Positions 1 to 12,693 are shown, counted from the first letter of the stretch. The stretch is DNA of 64,000 bases from Steromphala cineraria (GCA_916613615.1 OU744732.1:58612727-58676726), one strand, 5' to 3'. A program made the numbers and translations. The notes: generated by a model from the letters alone, not told the origin.

Positions 1-983
1 AATGCTCAATACGAGAACCAAAATGTCTAGCTAAAATAGTTCATTTATTACACCGATGCTTGCTGGAATGTAAGAATTCCGAGCCCTGTTTCTTCTGAAT
101 ATTGGCATGCACAGTCGACGGCAAGAAAGGAGAAGATGAATATCAGAAAAATAGACATTATTGCTGTCATTTAATATTTTTCGTGCTTTGTTTTCAATCA
201 GCTGTTTGTAAAGTGCCAATATCTTGCATCATTGAATAGCTACCTTGAAATGTTTACATCAATTTTGAGCAGACAGACGACTCTATACCAGCAACAGCAT
301 TTAGATACACAACATCAAATACTATGAATAGAAGACGTACATGTATACGACAAGGCTAAGGTGAACACATCTCACATACCCACACATCATTTGACACCCA
401 TAACATATCAATAATGAAATTGAAAAATCATCATGTGATAACTGTCATTGGACTAAGGGTGAGATGGTTTAACAAAATAACAACTGAAGTCTAGAAGTCA
501 TAGCTAGAAATATAACAAAGTCATGATATTTGACTTTTTTGGGTCAAACGTTGAGAATGTCTTATGACCAACTGGAATTAAAATCCATTAAAGGTACAAA
601 TAAACATCAGTGGGAAATGGAAATCTCACATTTAGTATATTAAGTTTCAAAGTCAAAAAGTTTTCAAGTATGCGTCGGAGACTGAACAAAGTCAGACATG
701 TGGCTGCTTTAAGTTAGAAATCCCCCCAAAATGATCAATAAGGTTGACATTCCATCCCCAGAAATAAAAATACCTATTTAACTGAGCATGTCCATTGGAG
801 TCGGTTATATCCTTCTGTATGTTCTTGGTTTTTCAAGGCATAGAGCTGCTGTATCATCTTAGTTGAGAACATTTCTTTGGTCGATTTGTTAAGAAAGTTA
901 GTTACTGTGAGAATATCTAACACGTTATTCACGCCGTTAATATCAGTGATTGTAGATTGCAGATTTTTAAAAAGTATTCAGAC
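1..983. other. Intergenic DNA, nothing recognised
   Basis: AT-rich sequence with only short chance open frames. I see no domain, no repeat shared with the rest of the window, and no convincing splice pair. Confidence 0.5.
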
Positions 984-1100
984 TATAACTTACGAGTGAC
1001 GGGGAATGACAGATTATCTTTCCCGAGTTATATTAATTTCGTAATTCTCGAGCCTTATAACGAGGGAAAGATAATCTGTCATCCCTGTCACGAGTTGGTT
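984..1100. repeat. Foldback (hairpin) element
   Basis: The two halves are near-perfect inverted copies: GATGACAGATTATCTTTCCC-type sequence around 1004-1025 returns as its complement around 1063-1085, and GTGAC/GTCAC pairs lie outside. The centre is about 1040. It looks like a MITE-type foldback insertion. The duplicated flank of copy 5 carries a different foldback at the equivalent place (58112-58247). Confidence 0.65.
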
Positions 1101-2218
1101 ATTGTTTATATTACCCATTTTTCAAATATTCGAGAATTTTCTGTTTAAATGGACACTTTAAATTAACTGTTTGACAAAAACACGATTTTGTCAAAGATTA
1201 CTACAATAGTGTTCATGATTGTTACAAATTCTGTACTGAAATATTATAAAGTGATACGTCTTAGGCGCGTTATATTTAACGGAATAGCGATCGAATAGTT
1301 GAAAAATATTGCATATTTGTATAAACGATTATTATCAATATCAATCAATTTTTTACATTAAACAAAAAACAAAAACTTTAAAGGGTTTCAATTAATCTAT
1401 TAAACAGTCAACATTGTATGAAGATGCATGAATTAATCGATAACTAACAAGAGTTATCAGAAGATGTCATAATCCACTGGTCGTCAGTAAGAAACATTCA
1501 TATTACAATCTGACTATCTAATCCATAGATCTACTCCACCTTTAGCGCTTAAATTGTCTAATTATGGGCATGTGTTTACATGTGCTTAACTCATTTTGGA
1601 TATAATGAAATATGAATTATTCTTTTAATCAACGTATAATCAATATGTAAAAAGTTCACACAGCCGACGCCACAAAGGAATGTAAAAAATCTCAATATTG
1701 GGATCGCAAAAAAACAGAAAAGATGTCAAAAAACGGCAAAACTAGGTATGTTGGCGGTTTTAAATCTTGTATCGAAAACAAAAATTAAACTTTTCTCTTT
1801 AAGGTACCATATACACCACGCAAGACCTTTACTTGCATGGACCATAATGGCGTTTCTTAGCTGTACTCAAAATCTATATATTTGTCATTATCCTAGTTCA
1901 TGCGGATTAAATGCAACGTCATACCATAAAACATCTCTTGATTATGTTTTTCAGTCAAAATGTTTCTCATCATGAGTGATACACGAACAAGGTACTGAGA
2001 AAGATCCCGTTAAATATGTCTGCATGTTCTCGTTTTTTCAATGCATACACGTCCATTGCTGTGTATTTGGTTGATAATTTTTTTTATTTTTTGAGGTGTT
2101 TTATTATCTTTGCACTGAGAACATGACGTCCCTTTAAATTTTAACCACTGTGCAAATATTTTAAGCGTTTGTCAAACGGTCAATATCAATTATATTTAGA
2201 TTGAGTATTCCATTTAAG
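1101..2218. repeat. 3' flank of BTB copy 1, duplicated beside copy 5
   Basis: This flank matches about 59290-60729 in the same orientation, with small indels; the copy-5 version is longer because it holds a foldback (59729-59874) and neighbouring DNA. The duplication that made copies 1 and 5 therefore included at least 1 kb downstream of the stop codon. No gene was seen in it. Confidence 0.65.
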
Positions 2219-3672
2219 CTATTTCCATATAAGTGCTGGAATCTGCCCTTCTTCAACAGAACTTTGGTAAAAAATTTTCTTGCTTTTGATAAAGGTAAAC
2301 TCGACACCACCTACACTGACCTTTGGTACTCCTCCCGAGCCACTGTAACACTTACTGGAAGTAGAATACATTACATAGAGATTGTAAACACGGCCACTCT
2401 GAATTAAGACTGGATCAGGAAACATTATGTCATTGACAGTGTTACTTAGAGTCCAGTTGCTTCCCTTTACAGGGTAAGATATCAAGAGGTTTTCGTCATA
2501 CAGTTCGAAACCGATTTTTGGTTTTATTTCTGTGTCTGACCCATACAGTTGAAGTCCAAGAAGAGTGATGTCTCTGTTGGCAGAAAACGATATAGCAAAA
2601 AAACTCCCCTGAAGAGAAGGTGGTTGAATTGTGCTGAATCTGTTTACATACAGAACAGGTTTCCCTTCCAGATGAACATTTTTCATCCTTTCATCTGATT
2701 TGAATGGGCTGATGTCAAAACTTGTTTTCACAATTCTGTCCATGATCTTCACTCTTTCATCCCCTGTCAGTATTCCGGAAGGACCAACATTTTCGGCAAT
2801 GAACTCCAGCGACAAACTAGCAAACCGTATCTCGTACACCATCTCACCCAGGACCTTCCTCATGTTCTCGTGGCTTGGACTCAGACCTTCTCTCTCACAT
2901 TCTGCTTTGGTCCAGGACAGGGCAGCTTCAAATACTTGTTCCTCCTTGATGTTAAGATTTCTGGATTTTAGGAAAGTGCCAAAATATCCAGAGCAGAGCT
3001 CGAGAAATCCGGCAGATTTGATCACTTTTGGACCTGCTTGAGACAACATCTTCAAAGCCTTCTGCTCTAAATCTGTCTCTCCGTATCCATGACTCTTCTC
3101 CAATATTTCACACAGGTTTTCCTCAGACAGAGATTCCTTTAAAAAGGAGGTTGACTGCTTAAACAATGTCTCCACGTCATATTTTCTCGATGTGTACATG
3201 AGACCAGCAACATTCTCAGAGCTGATGGTACAGGAGTCCGTGTAGAGGTATCTGCAAACAATAGTATGTCTTATCATATGCTTTGAGGCTAATTCTAGGT
3301 AATTACCAAAAACAAAATTATATGGTAATTCAACTCAAATACACAGGTTAGTGAACAAACTTTATGATTTTGCAGTTGTAAAATCACATACCTTAGAAAG
3401 TCTGTGAAGACGTTGACCTCTATATCAGGAATGGTTATCTCCCCTTGTTCCACCATACGACCACAGAAAATGGCGTGGAAGACACAGCTCCTGCTGGCAA
3501 GAACATAGCGGTGAGCTCGGACCACATGTTTCTCAGATCCAACAAGGAAAGTGACGTCAGAGAAATCTTCTGTCTCTAACATGTGTAGGTTACACTCAAT
3601 GACAGACTTGCCTCGCTGCCAACTGTCGACAAACCCGGACTGGTTGCTGGACTGGTTGCTTGATGTCGCCAT
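2219..3672 (-). CDS. BTB-BACK-PHR domain protein, copy 1 (BTBD6/BTBD2-like)
   Basis: Two coding exons on the minus strand: 3672-3392 and 3251-2219 (stop included), giving 437 residues. The intron (3391-3252) has GTATGT and TTTGCAG ends, and the split Arg codon (AG|A) joins in frame. Visible domains are an N-terminal tail with one extra S-S-N-Q repeat, BTB from about residue 31 (DFSDVTFLVG; LASRSCVFHAIF), BACK from about 130 to 235 (SLSEENLCEILEKSHGY), and PHR from about 285 to the end (DITLLGLQLYGS; final VEEGQIPALIWK). This order and length fit the BTBD1/2/3/6 family, whose members act as Cullin-3 substrate adaptors in the cytosol; the substrate here is unknown. The ATG follows an acceptor (TTTACAG) 7 bases upstream, implying a 5'-UTR intron. 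The nearest relative is copy 5. No damage is seen. Confidence 0.9.
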
Positions 3673-4910
3673 CTTTTCTCTGTAAACAAAACATTGTTTT
3701 GAGCTCCTGGATGTTTTTGATCTGATATTAATAATTTTAAGTTGAAAGAGTAAAAGTAGGGAGTAAAACGTTAAATAATTATAAATCAACGGAGTATGGT
3801 GTAATGTCTTTGATGTCGTTAGGTCCTTTAAGTATTTTTAGTTAGTACAGTGTCTGCTATAAGAAAATAATATTGTTAAACCAAGTAAGTTGCTATATAT
3901 TATGCATGATCCTCATTCAAAAGTTATTGTGAAGTTATCATCGTCGACGCTATCCCACACTCGTATTACGGGGTATAACTTTTCCCCGCTATTTTTCCAG
4001 AATTTTTATTCATAACTTACTGCTTATACCTTGGGGAACGTATTTTGACATTTTCACTTTCAATGTCAAAGGTCAAGGTAAAGAGTAATAAAATCACTAA
4101 AATATTAATTGTTTACACGATAACTTGAAAAGCTTCTGTACTATGAAGATCTTATTTGGTATATATTATCTTTGGAGAAGTACAAAACTTGAGAAAGGTT
4201 TTATGGTACAAACTTTCAAGGTCAAGGTCACAGTACTTTAGCATGTATTGTTAACAACATAATTCATTACATTATTGTTATACTCATTAAAAGTGTTAAT
4301 TGAATGTGTGACCTTGAATGTCAAAGGTTAATGTCACGAGAAAATGTCCAATTTGCTGAGGGCTGTTGAAGGCGGAACAGGAGGATGAAACAGTTTCTTC
4401 ATTTAGATATAATCGAATTTCAACTTTTAAAAAGAGCATTAAGTCAAAAATCGTTACAGCTACAGAGAAATTTGGTATTTGCAGAGACTTATTGTACTCA
4501 ATTAAATCTCGTTCAAACCAACACTAAAAAGTTTTATTATACAGCAAGGCCTCAATCAACTATACCACCATATACTAACACATGTTTATATTCCTACAAG
4601 CTTAATGTTACACTAAAACGTATTTTGTAATTATTAGTCATATAAACATTATCTTAAAATGATGTTATTGCAATATTAAAGGGAACCTATTTTATATTCT
4701 CCATATACAAGACATTGGAGTAGACAAGTTTTTGTAAAAAATACATAATTTATAATATACTATTGCATTTTTTTCATTCAAACATTCAGTAATAGTACCG
4801 ACTAAGATGGAGGTGTTTAAGTAAGATAATCAATGTTATCAAATATTATAAGTTTTGGCATTTGGCACTTTTCTGTAAAATAAATTTATTGAAATGATGT
4901 CATTGTTTCA
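3673..4910. repeat. Upstream block of copy 1, shared with copies 2 and 3
   Basis: Non-coding sequence upstream of the BTB exon (probably 5'-UTR intron). It matches 19491-21320 (after removing the 19651-20231 insert) and 28525-29763. It contains several AAGGTCAAGGTCA-like repeats. TTAA at 3828-3831 is the empty site for the MITE in copy 2. No coding potential seen. Confidence 0.65.
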
Positions 4911-5130
4911 GGGGCAGGATAGTGCAGTGGTACACGTGTTCGGATCAGGAGGTCCGAGGATCAAATCCTGCAAGTGGCCTCACAACTTTGTCTGCAGTAG
5001 AGAACTGTTCTACATGCAGCAAAGTTTGGGTGCAATTCTACACTGAATTCGGTGGTGTACCATCCATGCCGAGGGTTGGACTAAACACATCGTTATGATA
5101 TTTCACTGAATTAAAGTGTAATAAGATAAA
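4911..5130 (+). repeat. tRNA-derived SINE
   Basis: A tRNA-like head has an A-box-like TAGTGCAGTGGTA and a B-box-like GGATCAAATCC. A body with ACACTGAATTCGGTGGTGTACC and an AT-rich tail follow. Copies occur at 29764-29985 and 62631-62920, and a headless remnant at 21321-21500. The cloverleaf is degenerate, so this is not a working tRNA gene. Confidence 0.65.
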
Positions 5131-6131
5131 ATAATTCCAAACAGCCCTTCATAATCAACACTTGGGAACAAGGAGGTCATAACTTTTCTGGAATGTTTGT
5201 GATACGAAAAGGGACCATATTTTCATTGATCTTAACTAATAGATAATTGTCTTTATTAACTAACGTTTTCATAACTTAATATTTTAAGAAATAACTTTTG
5301 AATTAAAACTTATTTTCTGAAAAAAGACATAATACACCTATTGAATTAAAATACAGATATTTCAAAGTTTAAAAATTCATTTGAAAATAAAAGTGTAGGC
5401 CTACTTTCAAACAATAACTATTTACCTCTCTCTGGCCTATTTTAAAACATCTTGATCAAATCGTTGTGACACGATATTCGTTTGTCAATCACAGATTCAT
5501 ACACATATTTGAGATGTACCTTCTTTCTCTTTGTACAATACTTGTCTCTTAGATAGGAATAAAGGTTATTTTCAAATCCACCAGACAACATATCAAATAT
5601 ATATTTGGAATCACACAATCCGTACTATTCAAGATAATCCCAAATATAACATTGTTACATTTGTTCACTATCTAAATGGCATTTATCTCTAATACATCCA
5701 GCTTTGGGAGCTGTGCCAATTATTATCTATCAGAGGGGTAATGAATGTAGCAACAGCTTAAAGAGGCAGTAGCACAGGAGAATATAAGGTGATGTCAGGA
5801 AAATGAAAATTAATGGTTCCAATTGAAAGACATTGTATTTAAAGTAAAAATTCAAATATATAACGTAAGTTTAGCCATGCGATTACACAAAATGAATTAA
5901 AGGTGTTCACACAAAATGGCCGCCAATGGATTTTATGTGAATCTTCATACTTTGTCCTCTGACTACGGATGATTGGCTTGTGTTATGAGATTTTTGACAC
6001 TGTCAAAATAATACATTTAGTATTAACTTACAATTATCAGTAAACATGTTGAAATGTAAAATTATCAAAAAACGTGATACTGCCCCTTTATTTACTGCTT
6101 GTTTGACCTCCATTTTTCTGGATGGCGAAAT

Positions 6132-6212
6132 GGGCGAGTTGGTTAGCTGTTTATATGGTCATTGCTGGCGGTGTTGCCTAAATTTGAGGTTGTGGGTACA
6201 AGAATCTGTATT
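6132..6212 (+). repeat. Degenerate tRNA-derived SINE head
   Basis: GGGCGAGTTGGTTAG resembles an A box. The stretch ending GTGGGTACAAGAATC resembles a worn B box (consensus GTGGGTTCGAATCC). Paralogous copies are at 22267-22345 and 32082-32190. Confidence 0.45.
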
Positions 6213-6297
6213 ATTGAAGATAGTGAAATCCTAAATATAGCATTGTTAAACATATCAAATAAATTCATATTGTTTCATAAACAAAATCGGATATCGG

Positions 6298-6375
6298 ATA
6301 TCTCTGTGGCTGAACAAGTAGAGTGAAGAACTCTCAACATGGAGGTCCAGGGTTTGAATCCCCCTGGAGGTGGTT
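6298..6375 (+). repeat. tRNA-derived SINE head (second family)
   Basis: GGCTGAACAAGTAGAGTG is A-box-like and GGGTTTGAATCC is a near-perfect B box, 38 bases apart. Paralogous copies are at 22424-22502 and 32257-32332, so it predates the tandem duplication. Confidence 0.6.
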
Positions 6376-6572
6376 ACATAATTAACAGGACACTTTTATG
6401 AATGGTTGCCATGGACAACGAAATCTTTGTTTGATGTAAATATTTATATGAATATTAAGTCTTTAGATTTTAGGATTTATTTCCTAAAAATTATATATCT
6501 AACATTGCTGATCCATTATGGGGGCTAATAGAAACATGTTATTATTAATATAATACATGTATATATATATAT

Positions 6573-6730
6573 ATAACGTCATTCTAGTGCAATTTTTCGT
6601 TTGTATTGAACGAGTAGATGTCACAAAGAGCAAAGAAACAACGAGTTCGCAGAACGAGTTGTTTCTTTGCTCTTTGTGACATTTACGAGTTCAATACAAA
6701 CGAAAAAATGCACTAGAATGACGTTCTATA
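6573..6730. repeat. Long foldback element
   Basis: Two arms of about 70 bases are almost perfect reverse complements (AACGTCATTCTAGTGCA and its complement at the ends) around a centre near 6650 (AACGAGTTCGCAGAACGAG). It lies in DNA absent from units 2 and 3, so it arrived after the array formed or was lost elsewhere. Confidence 0.75.
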
Positions 6731-7845
6731 TTTATTACATACCCTTTTTTCGTTTAATTTACTTCAAATAAATCAGTACACGAAAGAATGTTTACATGTT
6801 GTCTTGACCTAATTAATTACTCCGCCAACCCTTTCACGAAATATTACGTCATCACATTCCTCAACCTATGACGTCACATGGAAATAGAGTGCACACAAAA
6901 CTGTTATGAATATTTGGAAAAAAACAGACGCAAGATGCTTAAAACTTCTTTAATGACACTTGCATATCACTTGCACGTATATCAACATTTCATTCGAATA
7001 CAATATAAACATTAATAACTTGAAACATAATTCGTTGACATTTGGCAAAGTTCGGTCACAACGTATTCAAACGTGAACGTTGTGAACATGGAGAGATGAC
7101 GTTACAGAACAGTTCAACGAGATGACATGAATCTGAATCACTATTAATGATGGCACGTCTACGTTTTGGAAGGACAGGACCGAGGGATATTCGTTGAATT
7201 TGTTTGTGAGGTAAAGTTGAAGTTTCCGTAATATGAAACGATCACCAGTAGCCTAAATGTTGCTGTCGCTGAGTAGACCGGAAGTCATAATTTGACCCCA
7301 TTGAAACGTTGTCACTGAAAATGACAGCGGTTTTGTGCGATGAGAATCACAAGATCCGGAACCGGGATACCTAAACTCTTCGCCCTTCATTGTTTTTCCT
7401 CAGGTAATTTTCAAACTTCGTGATTACACTTGTTTTCTTGACGGTTTTGTCGATGTAGTTTTTGAGATCGATATTTTCGTTGCGATCGGCGAAGTGTAGC
7501 CTAATTTAAATTAATTTGTTAATATTTTTATCTATAGGCCTAAATGTGAGCAATGTAAATTTATCCTGATATAAACACTCAGGAATGTCTGAATCAAAAT
7601 TTGTGCGTTTGTTTACATTATTGATATGGATTTTTTCCTGCCGTAAATTTCTATAAATAGCTGACATGACACCTTCCTCGCTAAGAAAGTAGTTCCGTGA
7701 GAAGTGCAATACGGAGTGCAATACGGAATGAGGAGTGCAATACGGAATTCGTTGTATTTCATTACGTATTACGTACTATCGTAAGATTACATGGGTATGG
7801 AATAATAGGTGAGTCAGAATACTCCATCAAAGGGATTTACCTTAA
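6731..7845. other. Unit-1-specific DNA, no gene assigned
   Basis: This stretch has no counterpart in units 2 and 3. It ends in a short tandem run of GGAGTGCAATACGGA-like words (about 7708-7750). The string ATGACAGCGG at about 7320 with a donor-like TCCTCAG|GTAATT at about 7412 could be a first exon, but nothing connects to it. Confidence 0.35.
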
Positions 7846-9334
7846 ACGGCCTTTTCGAGCAGGTATTTTTTGTTCCACAAATATTCGGGAGGGAATTCCC
7901 TTTTGCACACGACACGTCAAATTTTATATATTCGATTTGTTTTAAATTTTTTATGTTAATAACTATGTCAAGTTTGGTAATTAGTTCTAAACCGCCCTTC
8001 AAAACAAAAAAATAGCGAAAATAATAAAGGCAACTGACAAGCACTTCGAGCGGTTTATTTTTTGTGGAAACGAAATTCAGGACTTTCCTGTTAACTAATA
8101 TATACGATTTTTACATATTTAATTCACACTTAATTTCAAATATGTTCATGAGGTTATCATTTCAGTTGTTCATGATTTAACAATTTGACAAAGAATAAAG
8201 TGTATCGCCCAAATATAGAAAAACATCGGGAAATGAAGCCAATCATCGGAGATACGAGCGTTAGATGCATTACTGGCATTTACTGCCACAAAAAAATTGT
8301 CTTTACTGATAACTTTTATTATAAATCACTTGTAAACATGTCCCTCTTCTATCAATCCATTACATTTTCTTGATTTACTCAATGAATTAGCATGAGACAG
8401 TACATTTGTTTTCTCGAAATGCTAACAATTCAAAATGGCGGAGGAAAGCCGATCGAACTCGAAGCCTTGATCATGGCGGCCACAAGGATTAATTATTGTC
8501 AGCTGATTGTTTGGTCGGTGTTGTAGTTACTTGAATGTTTAAATTGTAGGAGATTTGATAATACTGTTTGCATAAGAAAATATGACAGACAGACAGATTG
8601 TTTATTGAAATCTACATATGACACCTAAAATGGCTAGGCATAATCAATATGACACTTAGAAGAAGTTGATTCGCATGGGCTTTCGAATTTTAAAAACATT
8701 CGTCAGCGCTGCCTCTCTCCCAATTATACACCGTACGTTTTGCACTTTTCCGAAAATAAAAACTTCATGTGAATTAAGTGACTAAGATATATTTCTGAAG
8801 AAAAACATGTTTTACTATGAGTGAGGTTGTGCGACCTGCGATGTCGAGGGCGACCGCGAAAGTTCAACGGAAATTCGCATGCGAGTAGACAAGAGAGAAA
8901 TGTCAAGCGGATTTATTTGAGAGACATTTCCCCAAAGTTAAATAACCTGAAATCTAAAATAAATTTACGGATTTTAACTGGATAAACATTCTAAAAAAGT
9001 TGACATGCCACTGCAAGAGGCAACTGATTTTACTGTTGTTCACACGACAAATATTGTTCTAAGGATAATATGACCCTTTTACACATATAACCATGTAAAT
9101 TCCATGATATTAACGTAGTGACTGTTTTTAAAAAGCGAAGGGCCATTGTCGAATTTTGATGGGCACTGAAAACATAGGTCCCACCCAGAATTATCCCTGC
9201 ACACTACATTGCATTATGGGAAGGGACATTTCTCGTTCTATTTATAGACTGCTAAACAAATGACGCGCTGTGTCTAAAAATAAGTTCGTTAGCAGTTTAA
9301 GCTAATCGGCGAAAAACCTGCTCGAACTGGCCGT
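7846..9334. mobile_element. Non-autonomous DNA transposon with TTAA target site
   Basis: The element begins ACGGCCTTTTCGAGCAGG and ends with the near-complement CCTGCTCGAACTGGCCGT. It is flanked on both sides by TTAA (7842-7845, 9335-9338). Units 2 and 3 have one uninterrupted site here (TTACCTTAAGTTGG near 22735; a worn version near 32570), so the insertion is clear. No open frame inside is long enough for a transposase, so it would need one in trans. TTAA sites suggest piggyBac-type mobilisation, but the ends do not start with the usual CCY. Confidence 0.75.
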
Positions 9335-9338
9335 TTAA

Positions 9339-10642
9339 GTCGGACGTACAGTGGAAGGGAGGTAACTCTGTAAGGTTTGATCGATTCTCTTGATAAGCCA
9401 ACAGTGTTGTGTAGCGTACACGTATGTAATGAATGTATATTCATGTAGGTATAATGGACGGTTTCTAGATACATGTATACCTTAGTTCAATCAAAATATG
9501 AATTTGTTAGTAAATGTATGTTTCTTATTTTCGAAAGTAATCTGACAAAGAAACGATATGCACTTTTGGCTTTTTGCACCAATCGTTGCACATTGAATTG
9601 AAATGTATAAACAATCAAGAATGCCTTTCTAAAGCCTTCAAAGACTCTTTACTACTAGCGATTTGAAAACTGATTTCAGCCTTATTATATTAAAAATTGA
9701 ATATCAATATAAAAGGAAAATCCCAGAAATTTGACTAGTAAATTAATTTTCTCTTTTATCATAAATTTGACACCATATTTCTCATTAATTCACAACACAC
9801 AAATACTTTTTTTAATACATCTTAGTTTATTTTAATAAACAGTATTTCAATACTACAATTTACTAAATAAAGTTACTTTGATATAAATATATACAGTGAT
9901 TCTTATAAAGCATAGTTAATACATTAATTTTTAAACGGTTTTCATCTGTATAAATATCGACTTTTTATGTACTTTCTTGATGAAGTAATTTCTTCCCCAT
10001 GATAATACAGTGTACCAGACATTTACTTGTAATGATGGCAGAAATATTCTATTGTTATTACTTGTTTACTATTCTATTAAGTTACAGCCCTCGTTCACAA
10101 CACAACAGCCTTTGGGTCCTGCAGTGAAAGGGAGGTAACTCTGAAAGGTCTCTCAGCCAATTCATATGATATATCTTAACGCAATGACCCAATTTTTAAA
10201 GACACCCCTGTCAATATAAATTTATTCATATTGCTGTTAATGTTAACAGTAAAAAAATTTTGTTACTGACAAGTTAACAAATTTATGAAGAAACATGCAA
10301 ATACAATAAAGCCTTAGACGTTAGCAAGAATTTAATGAAAATGCTGATTTTATTTACATTTTTTAAATTAATTTAAAATGATGTGTACTTAAAATCAATG
10401 AATTCTTTCTGTCTCTCGGGCCTTTCATCACATTTGATATATCGGATGTTTTTACTTGAGAATTTTACATTTTGATGAATCATATTAATAACGTACCTAC
10501 TTTCTCTTCATACAATTGACTAACTGTCTTATAGATAGGAATAGACGTTATTTTCAAATCCATCCAACAACAATATCATATAAATCCATATTGTTTTGAT
10601 GACAAAAATCAAGAGATTTTGATAATATTTTATTTAACTCAC
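9339..10642. repeat. Upstream block of unit 1 shared with units 2 and 3
   Basis: Matches about 22740-24282 and 32580-34032. It holds two copies of GGGAGGTAACTCTG (about 9358 and 10131), a motif also present at about 22757, 23578, 32587, 33427 and, as GGGAGGTAACTGTG, 63433. No coding potential seen. Confidence 0.6.
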
Positions 10643-10790
10643 CGTAAACACACAAAGAAGGGAGAGAGCTTTGTGGTGTGATGTGTTTGGTGTGACGCAA
10701 ATGGAGTTTCCTGGAATGTACTTTCTCTTTGTCAACTTCCGGGTTGAAGCTGTGATTTTATGGACGCTTCCTACCATATCACATACTGTC
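10643..10790 (-). promoter_or_regulatory. Probable non-coding leader exon of BTB copy 1
   Basis: On the minus strand a conserved block ends in a splice donor (TGTTTACG|GTGAGTTAAAT). The same block with the stronger AAG|GTGAGT donor lies upstream of copies 2 and 3, and a related donor upstream of copy 5. Each BTB ATG follows a splice acceptor 7-10 bases upstream, so a separate 5' leader is required. The upper limit is approximate and the link to the gene is inference. Confidence 0.35.
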
Positions 10791-11160
10791 ATGTTATTGT
10801 GTATAAGACATACAGCCTTTTTATGTCGGTCCACTTGTGTTGGCCGTCATGCCGAGGTACAACATCCTCCATACATTGTTAAATTATCACTAACAGAAGT
10901 GAACATTACAGTAGTTGCCCGAGACAAATGATCAATTCTATTTATCTTTATTATCAAATTAGTCAAATTAATCAAATTATGACAATTTTCGTAAAAGCAA
11001 CCATTACGTGGTAACATTTTCATATCAATTTGTGTCCATCTTTGCATTCAATCAGTTCGCTTTACTCATTATATTATTATGATGTTTATATTGATTGATA
11101 TAACACAGGGGGATATTTAATTTAAAATCAAATATGAACAAGAAGACATGGTCATTAGCA

Positions 11161-11400
11161 TCCCCCGCCATATAAATCTTCATTTAAACCCTATATTTTC
11201 CTAAATGGGCTGTAACTCTGTAATAAGTAATTGCCTCATTTTTGAACTCCATCAGGGTATCGATACCATGAAGACACACAGCAAAGTTGGTTACCCTATC
11301 ATAAATAGTTTCTGAGAAAGCTGTCCCTTTTAATTTGGACGGACGGACGCATGGACGGAGCCCAAACCTATAACCCCCTTCCACTTCGTTGTGGAGGATT
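11161..11400 (+). mobile_element. Degenerate pearl/Helitron-like element
   Basis: Starts TCCCCCGCCA, includes GGACGGACGGACG, and ends in a small hairpin (CCACTTCGTTGTGG) followed by AGGATT. The 2.3-kb element at 49813-52110 has the same plan on the minus strand: TCCCCCGC start, a (GGAC)n tract, and a terminal hairpin with CTTCGTTG. This one has only about one core unit. Confidence 0.5.
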
Positions 11401-12531
11401 ATAAACTGTAACTATAAAATCGTGATCTCTTGACTTTACTGAATGTTGTATTTTTCTAATGATTGTTTTGTATCATTTTCATACAATTATTACCATCGAG
11501 TATATTATATATATATGAGTTAAATAGATTCGTTATATATCCACTCCAATATTAAATTGTAATAGGGTGAAATAAAAGCATTTATTTTAACATGTGTTCT
11601 GTGATTTTTATTAAGTGTATATAGAGGCGTTTATGTTTTGGATCCAACAGAAGTTCATTGGTTTGGCAATGAATAGTTGTCGGCATATAGTATTTTAATG
11701 GTTTAGTTCAGTTCACTGATTGCTTTGGATCAGTCCATTATCTTTAGATAGGGAAGTCGGGTTATTCCATCTTTCTGTCAGTGCTATTGTTGTTTTGATC
11801 ACCCAAGCTGATCAGGATTGGCTTATTTCAAATCTCTAGGTCACAGCCATATTTCACTTGCACTGTACCTGTCACCCACACCTGAAGTGCACACCTTTAC
11901 AGGTCATATTCCCCATCAGAGGTTAGTAATTAAATAGCATTATAACCATAAATCTTTAATTACTGCATAAATACTATAAATAAGTATAACTAAGCATTTT
12001 CCAGTAAAGTAATTACCATAAGTGTAATTAGTAATGGTGTGAACTAACGTATGCAAGAATGTGTGTATGGAAGTTGATTTTACAGTCATGTTATATATTG
12101 TACATATGTTTATGTGTACCATTTGCTTGGCTCAGGTATGTCTATCCTGTACTATAATGCGGAGGGTTGACCGCCAGTAGATCATCACACTCCCGTGTCA
12201 CCAACAGGGTATGCATTGTTTTATAGTCTGTATCATATTTCATGCATAAGTGATGTATTTGCTTAATGTGATGTATTTAACCCATTGCGTTGTATCATGT
12301 TAATAATTACATGATATCATATCACTAAATGGTGATCACCTGTTTATGGAATATATATGATATGTATATTTCTTGATAATGACTGTGTTGCATATCATAA
12401 CTGATTAATGGCATAATTGTATGTGTATGCAAATGCTGATTTATGTAATGAATTGTAATACTATGTGATGTGATATGTTTATATGTTACCCCTGATGATA
12501 TTGTACTTATTATTTTACTATTGTGTTACAG

Positions 12532-12693
12532 AGTGTTTCTCGTATCTTCACACTGTTCTTCTTTGAGAGGCATTTTAGAAGTTGGGATGACAATAATGCT
12601 GAGGAATATATGGATGACAACTTCTTTGTTCATTGTATGCGACGTTTCGACACAGATTCTTGTGTTGTTCTCAAGCAGAGGAAGGGTAATGAG
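12532..12693 (+). CDS. Possible isolated internal exon, unknown product
   Basis: An open stretch of exactly 54 codons lies between an acceptor (TTGTGTTACAG) and a donor (GAG|GTAGGG), phase 0 at both ends. The peptide is rich in Phe and acidic residues (for example NNAEEYMDDNFFVHCMRRFD). I do not recognise it. No neighbouring exon was found, and it lies in the unit-1-specific insert, so it may be a captured fragment or chance. Confidence 0.3.

Larger units (their letters stand above)
5131..6572. repeat. Upstream block of copy 1 carrying two further SINE heads
   Basis: Non-coding block shared with about 21490-22690 and 30180-32500. The complement strand has a possible splice donor at about 5425 (CAGAGAGAG|GTAAATAG), repeated in the other units, so a second leader exon is possible. 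GATTTTATGT at about 5929-5938 is the empty site for the LINE of unit 3. Confidence 0.55.

Noticed and set aside
4911..4980. tRNA gene
   Set aside because: A and B boxes are present, but the arms do not pair as a full cloverleaf and the segment is repeated with a SINE body.
8412..8500. ATGGCGG-type start at about 8434 as a first exon
   Set aside because: Stops after 11 codons and lies inside the TTAA-flanked element.
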